64,000 nucleotides of DNA, from the NCBI RefSeq assembly GCF_963082655.1, contig NC_081554.1:93254245-93318244 (forward strand), written 5' to 3'. Every line of letters begins with the position of its first letter. Position 1 is the first letter of the stretch. Below, one piece after another: positions 15,101-23,561 of the stretch. The notes below the pieces were generated by a model. It did not search any database. It was not told where the DNA came from and was given only the letters and a program-made list of their open reading frames with translations. This DNA comes from Stomoxys calcitrans. Lineage: Eukaryota > Arthropoda > Insecta > Diptera > Muscidae. Made by a program: the position numbers and the translations under genes.

Positions 15101-18100
15101 CCACATCGGGCCGGCCGAATCCCAAGATTCGATCTTAGCACGCTTGTTTATTGGATGAAATGTTGATTCGTGAAGCACATGTGGATTTTCACCTGTCCAA
15201 TAATACATATTTTGCTTATTAACGAATTCATTTAGCCAAAAATTAGCTACGTCCAAAATTGCAGTTAACGCTCTTGAAGTAACGGTCACAGACTCTGAAC
15301 TTCGGTAGTAAATTTTTATGATTTGAAGACATTGTTCGTGCGTGTACAGTAGTAGTGACAGTACAATGATTAATGTAAGAGTGCGTTAACAAATTAAGTT
15401 CAAATTTGTAAAGTCCCTATTGGAAGTCCCTATAGGAAATTAACGAAATTTTTATGCTTACATTGCTCTTACTAGACAATTTTTGCTTATTCGACTTTTC
15501 TTCTACCCCCAGTTTTCCCCATCTCGACCGCTGAATTGTCACGAATAGGTTTACACCTGACTGGAGCTTTTCGTCTTCAAGAGGCTGATGCTGTCAAAGA
15601 CACACTGCAACGACCGCCACCACGGCTGGAAATCTTTGTGGAACGTACCTACTACAATGAGTCCGGCGAGAAGGCTTTTGACGAGATTGTTTCAAAACTC
15701 TGGATCCTTGATCTGGTCTATCCCGAGTTTATGGATTCAACGCGTGAGACACACAAGGCATTTCAATTCCAAATTGAGCCACTAGATGGCGATTATGCCA
15801 ACAACACTAATCTCACTGAACTGACGCTGCATTTTGTGTCAAACATAGACGCGGAACTCCCCCTTCAACTGAGCATTGATGAGTCGCCGATTTACAAGAA
15901 AGAGGGTGTGATCTATGCTGCCGTGGTACTTTGTGGTCTCTACGTCATGATCATATGGGAAATTGTGAATCGTACCTTTGCAGCCATTATAGCCTCCACA
16001 CTATCGGTGGGTATTCTGGCTGCTTTGAATTCGCGTCCCTCTATGGTCACCATCATGGGTTGGATTGATGTGGAGACATTGCTACTGCTCTTCGGTATGA
16101 TGATTTTAGTGGCAATTCTCTCAGAGACTGGTGTTTTTGACTATTTGGCTGTGTACGCTTATAAGGTAATCGATGCTGATGTTATAGCGCAAAAGTGGTC
16201 CATGAATTTTTTTTTTCTCTTTGCAGATCACCAATGGCCATGTATGGCCACTGATCAATTGTCTGTGTTTGTTTACGGCAATATTGTCATCCTTCCTGGA
16301 CAATGTGACCACGGTTTTGCTGATGACACCTGTTACCATACGCCTTTGTGAGGTTATGTCTCTTAATCCGGTTCCTATATTAATGTGCATGGTCATCTAC
16401 TCGAACATTGGTGGAGCCTTGACCCCAGTAGGCGATCCTCCAAATGTGATCATTGCCTCGAACAGCTTTATATCGAAAAATGTAAGTAAATCAAAAAGTT
16501 GTTATTTTGTGTAGTGAAACTTAAGGACTTCTTGCCTTTACCAGGGTGTCAACTTTGCCATCTTTACTCTGCACATGTTACCCGGTGTGATATTGGTAAT
16601 GTTCACCTCCTATGTGCAACTGCGTTACAAGTTCCGTAATATCGCCGACCTGCAATTCAAGGAATCTCCCGAAGTGGAAGAACTGCGCCATGAAATACAT
16701 GTATGGAAGAGGGCTGCGGCAAGTTTGTCCTCGTACTCCAAGGATGAGGAACTGGTGCGTCAAACGCTGATGAAAAAAGTTAATCGTTTGAAGCGCTCCT
16801 TAAAGAAAAAAATGTCCGCAGCTGTGGAACCAGCCATCAATTATCAGCAAACCTTAGAGAATTTACAAGCAAAGGTGACTATTGTATTCAAATTAAAATT
16901 CCCTTTTTGTGTAAACATTTCTCTCTGTGTCTTTTCTTCCAAATTAGTATCCCATTCGTAATAAGCCTTTGCTCATCAAATGCTCTTGTGCCTTGGTGTT
17001 TGTGATAAGTCTCTTCTTTTTGCATTCTGTTCCTGAACTTCAACGCCTTTCACTCGGTTGGACTGCTCTTTTGGGTGCCATTTTCCTTATCATATTAGCC
17101 GATATCGAGGACATGGAAGCGATATTGGCCCGAGTGGAGTGGTCAACTCTGCTCTTCTTTGCCGCTCTCTTTATTTTAATGGAGGCTTTATCTGAGTTGG
17201 GCTTAATCGAGTGGATAGGCAACATGACGGAGAGCATAATTCTGGGTGTGGGTGAGGAATCACGTCTGATGGTGGCTGTGTTAATTATTTTATGGGTAAG
17301 CCATGCATTAGCCATATAAAATAGAATTGAGAGTTCTCATTACTTTCTTTCAGGTCTCTGCCATAGCTTCTGCCTTTGTCGACAATATACCCCTGACCAC
17401 AATGATGGTCAAAATAACCATATCATTAGCTCAAAACACAGCGCTTAAACTTCCCTTGCAGCCGTTAGTTTGGGCGCTAGCGTTTGGAGCATGTCTGGGA
17501 GGTAAGTTTTGCAATCTGCACATTCTCATTATACCCTACACCACCACTGTGGTACAGGGTATTATTTTGTTATGGGTTTTAAATCGAGAGTAGAATTTCA
17601 TTAAATTAAGGTTACTTTCACTGAAAATCTAAACATGCTTTAATTTTTATAAAAACTTATGAATAAAAAGTTTTATAGAAAATTTCTTTGAAGCCTAAGA
17701 GAATAACTTTTAAACTTGCAATAGCATGTAATGTAATTTACAATTTAAAAAAGAAAAAGTCAAATCGAGTTAAGTTCGGCCGTGCCGATCTTTAGATACC
17801 CACCACCATGGATATCTAATCCATCCTCTTTTATAACAATTCCACCACCACATTCATAGAAATATGCAAATGGGGGCTGGTCTGGATCATATTTGATTCA
17901 AGTCCCGAGAACTTTTATACAGGTCACAGTTCCAGCGAAATCGGACAACAGATCCGCTTTTTACAGGATTAAGACTCTAGATTGGAAGACCGGTCTTTAT
18001 GGCAGCTATTGTATAACTAACGGGAGGCTTTATACAAGTCACTGTTTCCAGCAAAATCGGGTAATAAATGCAGCTTTTATGGGGTTAAGACCATTAATCA

Positions 18101-21084
18101 GCAGATCGGTCTATATGACAGCTATATAAAAATACAGTCCGATTTGAACCATATTTGAGTCGGATATCGGGAGGCTTAAAACAACTCAATGATTTCAGCG
18201 AAATCGAAATCTTGATATAGTCCCTATGTAGACCGATCCACCTATTTAAAGTCGTAGGGCCATTAAAGCTACATTTATTATCCAATTACCCAAAAATTGG
18301 GGACAATAAGTTGTGTTAGGGTTCTCGAAATCCTTGTTAAATACGGTTTAGATCGATTCAGATGTGGGTATAGCCGCCATATATACTCGATTTCGCTGAA
18401 ATTCGACTTAGTGTGTTGTGTTAGCCTTCTCGCCATTTGTGTCCAATATGCTTCATATACCGATCTCCCGATTATAGTTCTTAGGCCGATGAGATGTGTA
18501 TTTTTTAACCGGTAAATGTGTGAGTTGTGGTACATAGCCTTTTTGAATAAGCTGGAGATCGGACTATATTTAGATATAGCTGCTATGGGTTCATAATTCA
18601 TGCATTTTTCCATATATTATGGTGAAAGGTTTTTAATCTTATACATAAAATTCAATTTGTGTTTGTTTGTTTGTCGGTTGTTTTGTTTATTTCGTATAGA
18701 CTTAAAAACGGCTGAACCGATTACCTTGAAATTTTCACAGATTATGTAGGTTTGTCTGGAAGGAAACATAGGCCAGTACCTGGGGGGCAGCCCCAGCCCC
18801 AAAACCCTTTAAAATAGGTTTATTTGACGATCATAACAACATGGGACTCAAATGAAAGGTATTCGGGAGTAGATTATGAATATGGTCAGGAAGTAGGAAT
18901 AGGTTTTATAATTTATTGATAACGGAAGGGGTAGGACCCTCCACCGTTACCCCAAAAACACCCCCCAAAATCAAAAGTGGGCCGATAAGGACAATATGGG
19001 TATCAAATGAAAAGTATGCGGGAGTAGATAACGAATCTGGCATACAAATTCATGTCGAAGTATAGAGGTCACTCCACCCCCACAAAAACGCCTAAAATGC
19101 GCACATTAGCCAGTCAAGGATATATGGGACTCGGTTTGTTTGTTCCGTATAGGCTGAAAAACGACAGAACTAATTTTCTCGAAATTTTCGCATATTGTGT
19201 AGGTTGGTCTGGAAGGAAACATAGGCCACATAATTTTTCGGTGTCGGAACCCAAAATAAAAAGTGGACCGATCGGTACAATATAGGTATCAAATAAAAGG
19301 TATTGGAGGGTAGAATACGAATATGGTATTAGAATTTGAGTCCTAGTTCCCATCGGGCCGCCCCAACCCCAAAACTTCCATCAACAGACATATTGGACGT
19401 TCATTTCAATATGGAGCTCGAATGAAAGGTATTCGGGAGTAGATTCGATTAGATTAGGGGGTCACACCACCCCTCAAAAACGCCATTAGACCCATTATGG
19501 CTATATGATACTTGGCTTAACCGATTTTCTTAAAATTTTCATAGATTGTGTACGTTTGTCTGGAAGCAAACCTAGGCAATATAATTTTGAGATATCGGAT
19601 GGAGGCGGACCCTCTCCCTTACCCCAAAAACGTCACTAATATCCGAAAGTGGTCCGATGGGCACAATAAGGGTATCAAATGAAAGGTATTGGAGACCAGA
19701 AAACGAATATGTTATCAAAATTTGGGTCCAAGTACCCAGATGCCCTTGCATGCATGGCATTGTATCTCGCAAATGTCGGCAACGTTCTCGCCAGGATTCG
19801 AATGCGTTCAACGTCATAAGCTACAATGACATGAATTTGATATCCGCATTCAGGGCGAAGTGTCCCCACCCTAAAAAGATATTAAAGACATAGCGGAGCG
19901 GGCCCGGTTTGGCTAGTATATATATATATCTGAGGTGGTGGTATCCAAAGTTCAGCCCGATCGCACTTAATGCCTTTTTACTTGTTATATATAAGATATG
20001 TTCGTCCAATTTTGAGTAGCAATACAGTAATTTGCCATTTTTTTTTTTTTGAACGACCCTCACCAAATTTGGAACATGGCATTCTCTTATGGCTGTTGAC
20101 CAATTTTGGTCGAAATTTGAACTCCACAAAAATGTTATATTGGTCACAAATTCTTGCACGAATATATCACATGTTTTTTGCAAATAAAGTTTACTTGTCG
20201 AAAATTTCGTTTATGGCTTATTATTTTTTTTGTGTGCATTCCCAAGATTCGGCCCGGCTGAACTTAACACTTTCTTACTTGTTTAGAATAAAAAGCTTTA
20301 AATGAAGGTCAAAAGATAGTTAAAGGTATAAAGTTAATCGGCTTCGGAAATAGGACAACATTTTACCTTAGAAAATTCTAAAGTTGTGTCATGTATCGTT
20401 GGCTGAACGTCATTACCAAAATCCTTCGATTGAAGAAATAATCTTTAGGTTAGGTTGAAAAGAGGGTGCAGATATTAATCCGCTCCATGCCACTATGGAC
20501 ATACACCTAAGCCAGTAATCGGTTTGTTGTGCGCTCTAAAAACTATAAAGTAACCTCTAAAAAGAAAAGTTTAAGTTAGGAATTCCGTGCTACTTACAAA
20601 ATCCTCAATTGTTTTCAATACCACTCCCCTAAGTTGGTTCATGGCTGGTATTGTGTCTCCACCTAAGTGCCGGTATCTGTTAGACGCGAAGGCCAGGCAA
20701 TGACAAAATAATCTTTAGTGTGCAGTATTTTTTAGGAGTTCCGATCTATTGGATGTGTGCTTGCAAAATTAATAAGGAAATATATTTTTTAATATACAAT
20801 ACTAATATCCATTTGTTTATCTATTTTATATAGGCAATGGTACTCTCATTGGTGCTTCGGCGAATGTGGTCTGTGCCGGTGTTGCAGAGCAACATGGTTA
20901 CAAATTTACATTCTTGCAATTCTTTAAGTGAGTAGCGTCTGCCACTAACCTGGAAATATGAAATGTTTGCTTATGATTCTTGTTTGCTTTCTCCCCTAGG
21001 GTTGGTTTCCCCGTGATGATTGGCAGCATAATAGTGTCAACTGGGTATCTGTTAGTGAGTCATGTACTCTTCGCATGGCATTGA
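4102..21084 (+). CDS. OCA2: P protein (OCA2/hoepel family membrane transporter), 10 exons, 5'-partial
   Basis: The exons are 4102-4205, 12707-12963, 13057-13195, 15513-16165, 16227-16481, 16545-16874, 16948-17295, 17354-17501, 20834-20927 and 21000-21084. All are bounded by AG/GT and join in one frame to give 803 residues plus TGA. The family is the melanosomal/endolysosomal 12-TM P protein of the ion-transporter superfamily, related to ArsB/NhaD permeases and implicated in organelle pH and pigmentation. Near-invariant family motifs are present: [79 protein letters not shown] and AEQHGYKF. An acidic hydrophilic N-terminus precedes TM1, a glycosylatable loop and the transporter core. The N-terminus lies upstream of the window or is unrecognised. 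I cannot tell which of the two Drosophila paralogues (hoe1 or hoe2) is the orthologue. The symbol denotes the family. Confidence 0.93.
4785..5110 (-). mobile_element. Degraded LINE fragment, same family as 35121-38096
   Basis: The top-strand text at 4797-5095 parallels 36713-37075 inside the long LINE, for example GTTACCAGATTT, TTAATTCTTTGG-AGAATTT, TTTTCTTCCTGCG-AATA, GCAGGG-TTG-CTATA-GC and TTTTCATGGAGTGGGCAAT. It is a 5'- and 3'-truncated copy of the linker between endonuclease and reverse transcriptase. Both large deletions and point changes are visible. It has no coding capacity. Confidence 0.6.
5270..5467 (+). mobile_element. tRNA-derived SINE copy
   Basis: A box-A-like GACGTTAGCATCTCC is followed by a box-B-like TGGATTCGAAAA. 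The body, AGAAAAATTTTCATCGG...TGGTGACATTTGTGAGGTACTATGCCATGTA, recurs at 61860-61926 (+) and at 25400-25612 (-). The 3' part, GGAATGTTCGTGGACAAATTT, matches the end of the copy at 42503-42660. The middle is deleted. Confidence 0.65.
5468..5734. other. Intronic sequence without recognised features
   Basis: A short AATAATAGTAATAATAATAAT simple-sequence run lies at about 5590-5612. No gene or complete element is seen. Confidence 0.4.
5735..6700 (+). mobile_element. Degenerate non-LTR retrotransposon (reverse-transcriptase fragment)
   Basis: Conceptual translation in shifting frames shows the order of RT motifs: [11 protein letters not shown] (about 5822-5855), [20 protein letters not shown] with [10 protein letters not shown] (about 5978-6110), and a decayed active-site box FANDCSLSF at about 6338-6365 where Phe-Ala-Asp-Asp is expected. 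Then comes [14 protein letters not shown] near 6670. At least three frameshifts and internal deletions are present, so this is a dead copy. It differs from the LINEs at 35121, 46822 and 56748. The clade is not assigned. Confidence 0.7.
6701..7483. other. Unassigned intronic sequence
   Basis: No recognisable product. The open frames on the minus strand at 7106-7448 overlap each other in different phases and show no family features. Some of this may be decayed retroelement sequence. Confidence 0.4.
7484..7570 (+). mobile_element. DINE-1-like 5'-end fragment
   Basis: GGATGGGAGTATACTTACTTCATCATTCCGTTTGTAACACATTGAA followed by CCCATAAAGTATATA matches the 5' terminal and core region of the DINE-1-like elements. 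It is cut off before the PyGTCC-rich part. Confidence 0.6.
7700..8300 (-). pseudogene. IS630/mariner-type transposase remnant
   Basis: Read on the minus strand from about 8260 down to 7720, the conceptual protein shows [46 protein letters not shown], a [19 protein letters not shown] segment, and [19 protein letters not shown] followed by VYTDKPASI. This is the DDE core of an insect IS630-superfamily transposase: the first Asp in DEAHF, the second in QQDGA, and a third acidic residue in the [10 protein letters not shown] region. An in-frame stop and frame changes make it non-functional. A second remnant of the same type lies at 14320-14614 and 15144-15320. Confidence 0.75.
8310..8610 (+). mobile_element. 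DINE-1-like core and monomer fragments
   Basis: AAGTCGATCTAACTATATCCGTCCG and AAAGCACGCTAACTTTCGAAG match the S1 elements after their core. Next is GGCCATATCGGTCCATAAAC, and at 8568-8600 the inverted counterpart AACCGATATGGCCCATTTCC. The ends are missing. Confidence 0.6.
8930..10730. repeat. 130-bp tandem array inside the Helitron-like element
   Basis: Units contain GG-CCACCCC-CCCC-AAAACACC, ATATTTAC-GACCATGGCAATATGGG, CTCAAATGAAAGGTATTTG and GAGTAGA-ACGAATCTGATATC. Anchors at 9031, 9161, 9291, 9420, 9550 and 9680 give a period of 130 bp. Later, more divergent units flank the MITE. The CCCC tracts vary and the units have diverged noticeably. Confidence 0.85.
9916..10152. mobile_element. mariner-type MITE, copy 1
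   Basis: Perfect terminal inverted repeats begin TTGGGTTGCCCAAAAAGTAA and continue through the next dozen bases. TA duplications flank them at 9914-9915 and 10153-10154. Its 237 bp carry no coding region. It is nearly identical to the copy at 63363-63600 and is inserted within the 130-bp array. Confidence 0.92.
10974..11403. other. Intronic stretch between two elements
   Basis: Only a decayed CATCCTATGGTGGTGGTTATAAA (about 11050-11072), resembling a reversed DINE-like 5' end, is recognised. The short minus-strand open frame at 11163-11363 has no support. Confidence 0.4.
11404..12288 (-). mobile_element. DINE-1-like element, subfamily S1
   Basis: In reverse orientation it runs from AACAAGTAAGAGCGTGCTAA plus the hairpin TTCGGCCGGGCCGAA at its 3' end, through two to three monomers of 150-153 bp, to a GACGGACGGACAGACAG tract, the DINE core AAGAATATATATACTTTATGG, and the terminal ACCCCCATCCTATGGTGGAGGGTATA. 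Both termini are present. Confidence 0.85.
12707..12963 (+). CDS. OCA2: P-protein exon b (acidic, His-rich cytosolic segment)
   Basis: Acceptor TATGCAG, donor GTAGGT. It encodes 85 residues plus a split Gly, starting [19 protein letters not shown] and ending ETEHHGHSK. It is rich in Asp, Glu, His and Asn with a Gly run (ADGGGGV), and probably disordered and poorly conserved. It precedes the first membrane segment, as expected for the long hydrophilic N-terminus of P proteins. The phase joins perfectly to both neighbouring exons. Confidence 0.9.
13057..13195 (+). CDS. OCA2: P-protein exon c (first transmembrane segment)
   Basis: Acceptor CTGTTTAG, donor GTAAGT. It encodes [20 protein letters not shown] and continues to NGTER. 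A basic start is followed by about 20 hydrophobic residues, giving TM1 (in-window residues about 125-145). A polar luminal stretch with a glycosylation sequon (NGT) follows. It ends after the first base of a Val codon. Confidence 0.92.
13414..13521 (-). mobile_element. Short retroelement 3' end with (CAA)n tail, copy 1
   Basis: On the minus strand this ends GCTACAACAACAACAATC. The 100-bp body (CCATGGCAGCCGG, CGTACCGGATTGACCCGATGG, GGCAAGGGCTGCCGCCTCAG) is nearly identical to 26063-26173. It is probably a SINE or a 5'-truncated LINE tail. It lies in a P-protein intron. Confidence 0.7.
13522..14000. other. Intronic sequence, no feature recognised
   Basis: AT-rich and unremarkable. Two imperfect repeats of TGGAA-ATGTA-GCC-CATTGAAGAC occur at 13558-13586 and 13627-13650. 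Confidence 0.4.
14000..14320 (+). mobile_element. LINE fragment (C-terminal RT region)
   Basis: Translation gives [20 protein letters not shown] followed by [15 protein letters not shown], the KYLGVILD motif of Jockey-like reverse transcriptases. Decayed [13 protein letters not shown] (motif LTYG-LVW) comes in a shifted frame near 14250-14285. It is truncated at both ends. Confidence 0.7.
14320..14614 (-). pseudogene. IS630/mariner-type transposase remnant, C-terminal part
   Basis: On the minus strand the conceptual protein includes [35 protein letters not shown] and [12 protein letters not shown], corresponding to the second catalytic block (WFQQDGATSH). Stops and frame changes are present. 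It is the continuation of 15144-15320, separated from it by an inserted DINE-1-like element. Confidence 0.7.
14615..15143 (+). mobile_element. DINE-1-like S1 element inserted in a transposase remnant
   Basis: It begins TTTATACCCATCACCATAGGATGGGGGTATAC and carries CATTCCGTTTGTAACACCTCG and CGTGTCCGTCCGTCCGTC. After about 1.5 monomers it ends GGGCCGGCCGAATCCCAAGATTCGATCTTAGCACGCTTG. The DINE core is shortened. A small 18-bp inverted repeat sits at 15060-15106. The transposase reading resumes on both sides. Confidence 0.75.
15060..15106. repeat. Perfect 18-bp inverted repeat
   Basis: ATGTGGAATAAAAATATA at 15060-15077 is mirrored by TATATTTTTATTCCACAT at 15089-15106 across an 11-bp AT-rich loop, just upstream of the GC-rich terminal hairpin of the DINE-like element. 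Confidence 0.95.
15144..15320 (-). pseudogene. IS630/mariner-type transposase remnant, N-terminal catalytic part
   Basis: Minus-strand translation reads [19 protein letters not shown] then [18 protein letters not shown]. This corresponds to the family block [15 protein letters not shown]...W....P..LHE.PLHP. The first catalytic Asp-Glu pair has changed to Asp-Val, and the frame is lost outward. Confidence 0.75.
15513..16165 (+). CDS. OCA2: P-protein exon d (luminal loop and TM2-4)
   Basis: Acceptor CCCCAG, donor GTAATC. It is the largest exon, 217 codons plus a split Val. It starts [20 protein letters not shown] long non-membrane loop with sequons YNES, NNT and NLT is followed by membrane helices [20 protein letters not shown] and [18 protein letters not shown]. 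Then comes the family signature [20 protein letters not shown] with [15 protein letters not shown]. Confidence 0.95.
16227..16481 (+). CDS. OCA2: P-protein exon e (transport core, first half)
   Basis: Acceptor TTTGCAG, donor GTAAGT, exactly 85 codons. It starts [15 protein letters not shown] and includes [30 protein letters not shown] and [20 protein letters not shown]. The DN and GDPPN motifs are the substrate/ion-path signatures of the ArsB/NhaD-like permease fold. Confidence 0.95.
16545..16874 (+). CDS. OCA2: P-protein exon f (central cytosolic linker)
   Basis: Acceptor TTTACCAG, donor GTGACT, 110 codons. After a membrane helix ([20 protein letters not shown]) it encodes the hydrophilic loop joining the two transporter halves, with [16 protein letters not shown] and the basic stretch [14 protein letters not shown]. 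Family members keep the ELxHEIHVW motif here. Confidence 0.94.
16948..17295 (+). CDS. OCA2: P-protein exon g (second transporter half, start)
   Basis: Acceptor CAAATTAG, donor GTAAGC, 116 codons. It encodes [12 protein letters not shown], helices [14 protein letters not shown] and [20 protein letters not shown], then [20 protein letters not shown] and a final helix ending LIILW. Confidence 0.95.
17354..17501 (+). CDS. OCA2: P-protein exon h (second DN motif)
   Basis: Acceptor TTTCAG, donor GTAAGT. It encodes [20 protein letters not shown] through [20 protein letters not shown] is the second-half counterpart of FLDNVT in exon e, reflecting the internal duplication of the fold. It ends after the first base of a Gly codon. 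Confidence 0.95.
17523..17600 (+). mobile_element. S3 DINE-1-like 5'-end fragment
   Basis: ATACCCTACACCACCACTGTGGTACAGGGTATTAT is the S3 terminal hairpin, as at 34142. It is cut off after the hairpin and lies only about 20 bp past the exon h donor. Confidence 0.75.
17757..18620. mobile_element. DINE-1-like fragments, S2 type, mixed orientation
   Basis: The left end carries TTAAGTTCGGCCGTGCCGATCTTTAGATACCCACCACCATGG, the reversed 3' terminus. Monomers with GGTCTATATG-CAGCTAT-T and TCAGCGAAATCG follow. From about 18230 the monomers run in the opposite sense. No intact 5' end is seen. Confidence 0.65.
18652..19916 (+). mobile_element. Helitron-like element, apparently full length
   Basis: It starts TCAATTTGTGTTTGTTTG and ends AGCGGAGCGGGCCCGGTTTGGCTAG followed by T. 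TC at the 5' end, a short GC palindrome about 9 bp before CTAG, and no terminal inverted repeats fit Helitron structure. The interior has repeats with AAACGGCTGAACCGATTACC, GTAGGTTTGTCTGGAAGGAA and ATAGGC. The start recurs at 63609. No coding region is present. A piece of tRNA-derived SINE is embedded at 19740-19830. Confidence 0.65.
19740..19830 (-). mobile_element. SINE fragment
   Basis: GCATGGCATTGTATCTCGCAAATGTCGGCAACGTTCTCGCCAGGATTCGAA is the reverse complement of the SINE body. Its box B (TTCGAATCCTGGCGAGAAC) and ACATTTG-GAG-TAC motifs match the copy at 61785-61922. Confidence 0.65.
19920..20285 (+). mobile_element. DINE-1-like 3'-end fragments
   Basis: CTGAGGTGGTGGTATCCAAAGTTCAGCCCGATCGCACTTAATGCC-TTTTTACTTGTT at 19931-19986 is an S2 3' terminus. 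A second terminus, GATTCGGCCCGGCTGAACTTAACACTTTCTTACTTGTTT, ends at about 20283. Between them are S3-like monomer remains. Confidence 0.65.
20449..20705 (-). mobile_element. 5'-truncated LINE insertion with 13-bp target duplication
   Basis: The insert is flanked by the perfect direct repeat AAATAATCTTTAG at 20436-20448 and 20706-20718. On the minus strand it encodes the last residues of a LINE ORF ([20 protein letters not shown] followed by [18 protein letters not shown]) and a 3' UTR ending in CCTAAC. Only about 250 bp of the element was copied. Confidence 0.85.
20834..20927 (+). CDS. OCA2: P-protein exon i
   Basis: Acceptor TTATATAG, donor GTGAGT. It encodes [20 protein letters not shown] followed by [10 protein letters not shown] and two bases of a Lys codon. 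This is the most conserved block of the family. Confidence 0.95.
21000..21084 (+). CDS. OCA2: P-protein last exon
   Basis: Acceptor TCCCCTAG. The exon completes the Lys codon and encodes [20 protein letters not shown] then HVLFAWH and TGA (21082-21084). Family members end with a similar short tail (LLVAHVV-GW), so the C-terminus is complete. Confidence 0.95.
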
Positions 21085-23558
21085 TGAATGGCCTAAAGGA
21101 AGAGTTGCACCCAAGCAGGTGAAATCTTCTGGAATGACCGGCATCAACAAAAACCTAAGTGTAGTTGCAAAATTTACCTCGTATAAATGTTAAACATTTT
21201 TTTAACAAAACAAATTAGCAAGTGGAACTATGTAACAAAAGCGTTAATTAAGCGTAAGTCCCTAAGGACAAAAACACCACAAATAATTCAAAGAAAATCA
21301 AGAAACGCCAGAGTTACTAACAACGAGCTTCAAACAGAGCTTTGATTTGGCTTTGAGTATCAAGATGCTGATGTTGGAACCCTAACGACACAAACAACAA
21401 CAATAAAACGAAATTAAAATCCGAGCTCTTGGGAGTCAAATACAAACTGACCCACAATAAATGCCATGATGTGAAAATTGTAGATTTAAAGAGAATGTAA
21501 TGGAAAAGCGAAACTGCAGATTTAAATTAGAATTAAAACAAAATTAAGAAGCTGAACGAAATACAAAGAATTTCATAAGTAGGGAATACAATAAAAATTA
21601 ATTGAATTAAACAATTGATTGAAACAATTGTTATTGCAAAAACAAAAGAAAAAACAAAACAAAATATATGTATGTATATTTTAAGTATGACAAAAATCTA
21701 GAATCACCGCGATACATAGAAATTGTTAGATGTGAATGTGAACAAAGGAAAAAGAACAAAAAAACTATTTTTACACTTGTTGTTATTACTTTATTTAGAA
21801 AATAAGTAACACGTCCCCCGTATAACACGTCCCGGCATAACAGCTGCAAAAGAAGATTTGAAATTATTATTCTAATCAACAGGACAAGATAATCCATCCC
21901 GAGGAGATAATCGATAATATAGCTGAATTGTTTATGCAAAACTTATTTTGCGAAAACGCTTAAGAAAAAATAAAATGGCGCATCCCATACCAAAAAGTAC
22001 AAACAAGTAACTGCATCTTTTAGGTTCAGAAATTTAGCTACTGTTCAAGTATAGAGAACAAAGAAGTACTTCTATGAAAGATATGCTACGGACATTTAAA
22101 TACAAATTAAAATAGATTGGAAAACTATTTTTCCTATAGATAACAGTCCAAAAATTGGTTTCGAAATTATACAGCTTTAGGAGAAAAGTACAATAATTGC
22201 ACGGATGACACATATATGATGTATTTTTAAAGAGCAAATAACCTGCAATATCCTATATAAAGTCCTAACTACACATATCGATTAGTTCGCAAGTTTGTAG
22301 CAAATATATATAAAAATTAGATCTTCAAAGTGTAATTTACTACGTATTTGATTGTATTGAAAGGTATTTAAATAATTATTGCAAATTTTTATTTCTATGC
22401 CATCTGGCTGAAAAAGATAAACCGCCAAAACATGGTGATATACCATCTCTCACACTATGCTTTAATTATTTATGTGTGCACGTGATAACTGGTATTCTCT
22501 GTACCATCAAACAATGAATCTTCTCGGGGCTGATTGTCTTGTCTTGGATTGCCCTGTAACAACTGCTACAACTAATTGTCCTATTTTGTTTAATTATTCA
22601 ACACATTGCAGAAGTCCTAGTATATTTACATATATCTGCTTAAAATCTCTTTCTCTGTTAACTTAAAATCCCTTTAAGTAGTTTCAAATCATGTGTAAAT
22701 TAAAAGTAAGCATTTTTCAATGCATTTTACAATCGAATTGTAAACTTCGTTGCTTGGTGAATGTCTTAAGGCGCATGCCGAGATTGATTTTCTGTTAACA
22801 TTCAATGAATACATCATAGTTTTTGTTATCTATTCCGTTTAACTGTCAGATTTTGTTCTTTTGTTAGTTATGAAAAAGTCTATTGAATGCTTTGTTATTT
22901 GTAATATGTACTATGTATTATTTAGTTCAATTTAAAATATAAGTAATGTTATTTATATAAAAAGAAATTATCAATAAATTAAAAAAAAATACAAAAACAA
23001 TGATAAACATTTTTTTCTTTGTTCTTATCATCTGTAAATCCTTTTGAACCATTGAGTAGAGTGGATGTTTTGATTCTGTAAATCGTAAAGGTAACCCTGC
23101 TGTAATCAATTGCCTCAAATATACCGGTCCTTAAGTGGAGAATTAGTTATCTGGCACAGGACATATGCTACAGGTAATGCAAAGTGATTGCCATAACTAA
23201 TGAATCTTAATTATTTTTTAAAAAGTCGCTTAATTATTGTTAAAAATTGCTTTTCTGATAAATATATTTGCTAACTAATGTTATCTCTCTTAAAAATACT
23301 TGCAAAGTATTCTCAACCTTTTCGAACTGTTCCAGGACCTATCCTACGGTGTTAAAATGGTGACAATTCTTCACCTCGAACGACAAAACTTTATAAAAGT
23401 GATAGGTTTTTTTCCATGTAAGGAGACGAGAACTGGAACCGGTCCCTATCAACAGTGGACCTCACTCATGTCATCATGTTGCTGAAAATTACTGCTGCTT
23501 AATTGATAATGGGTTTGTTGCAAGAAGAGTAAATTAAAAGACAAGATTTGTCTGTTCT
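21085..23558 (+). other. P-protein 3' UTR and AT-rich downstream region
   Basis: No repeat family or coding frame is recognised. Candidate AATAAA signals lie at 21402, 21456 and about 21967, and more further on. Which one ends the transcript cannot be decided from sequence. The stretch is lower in repeats than its surroundings. Confidence 0.55.
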
Positions 23559-23561
23559 TTT

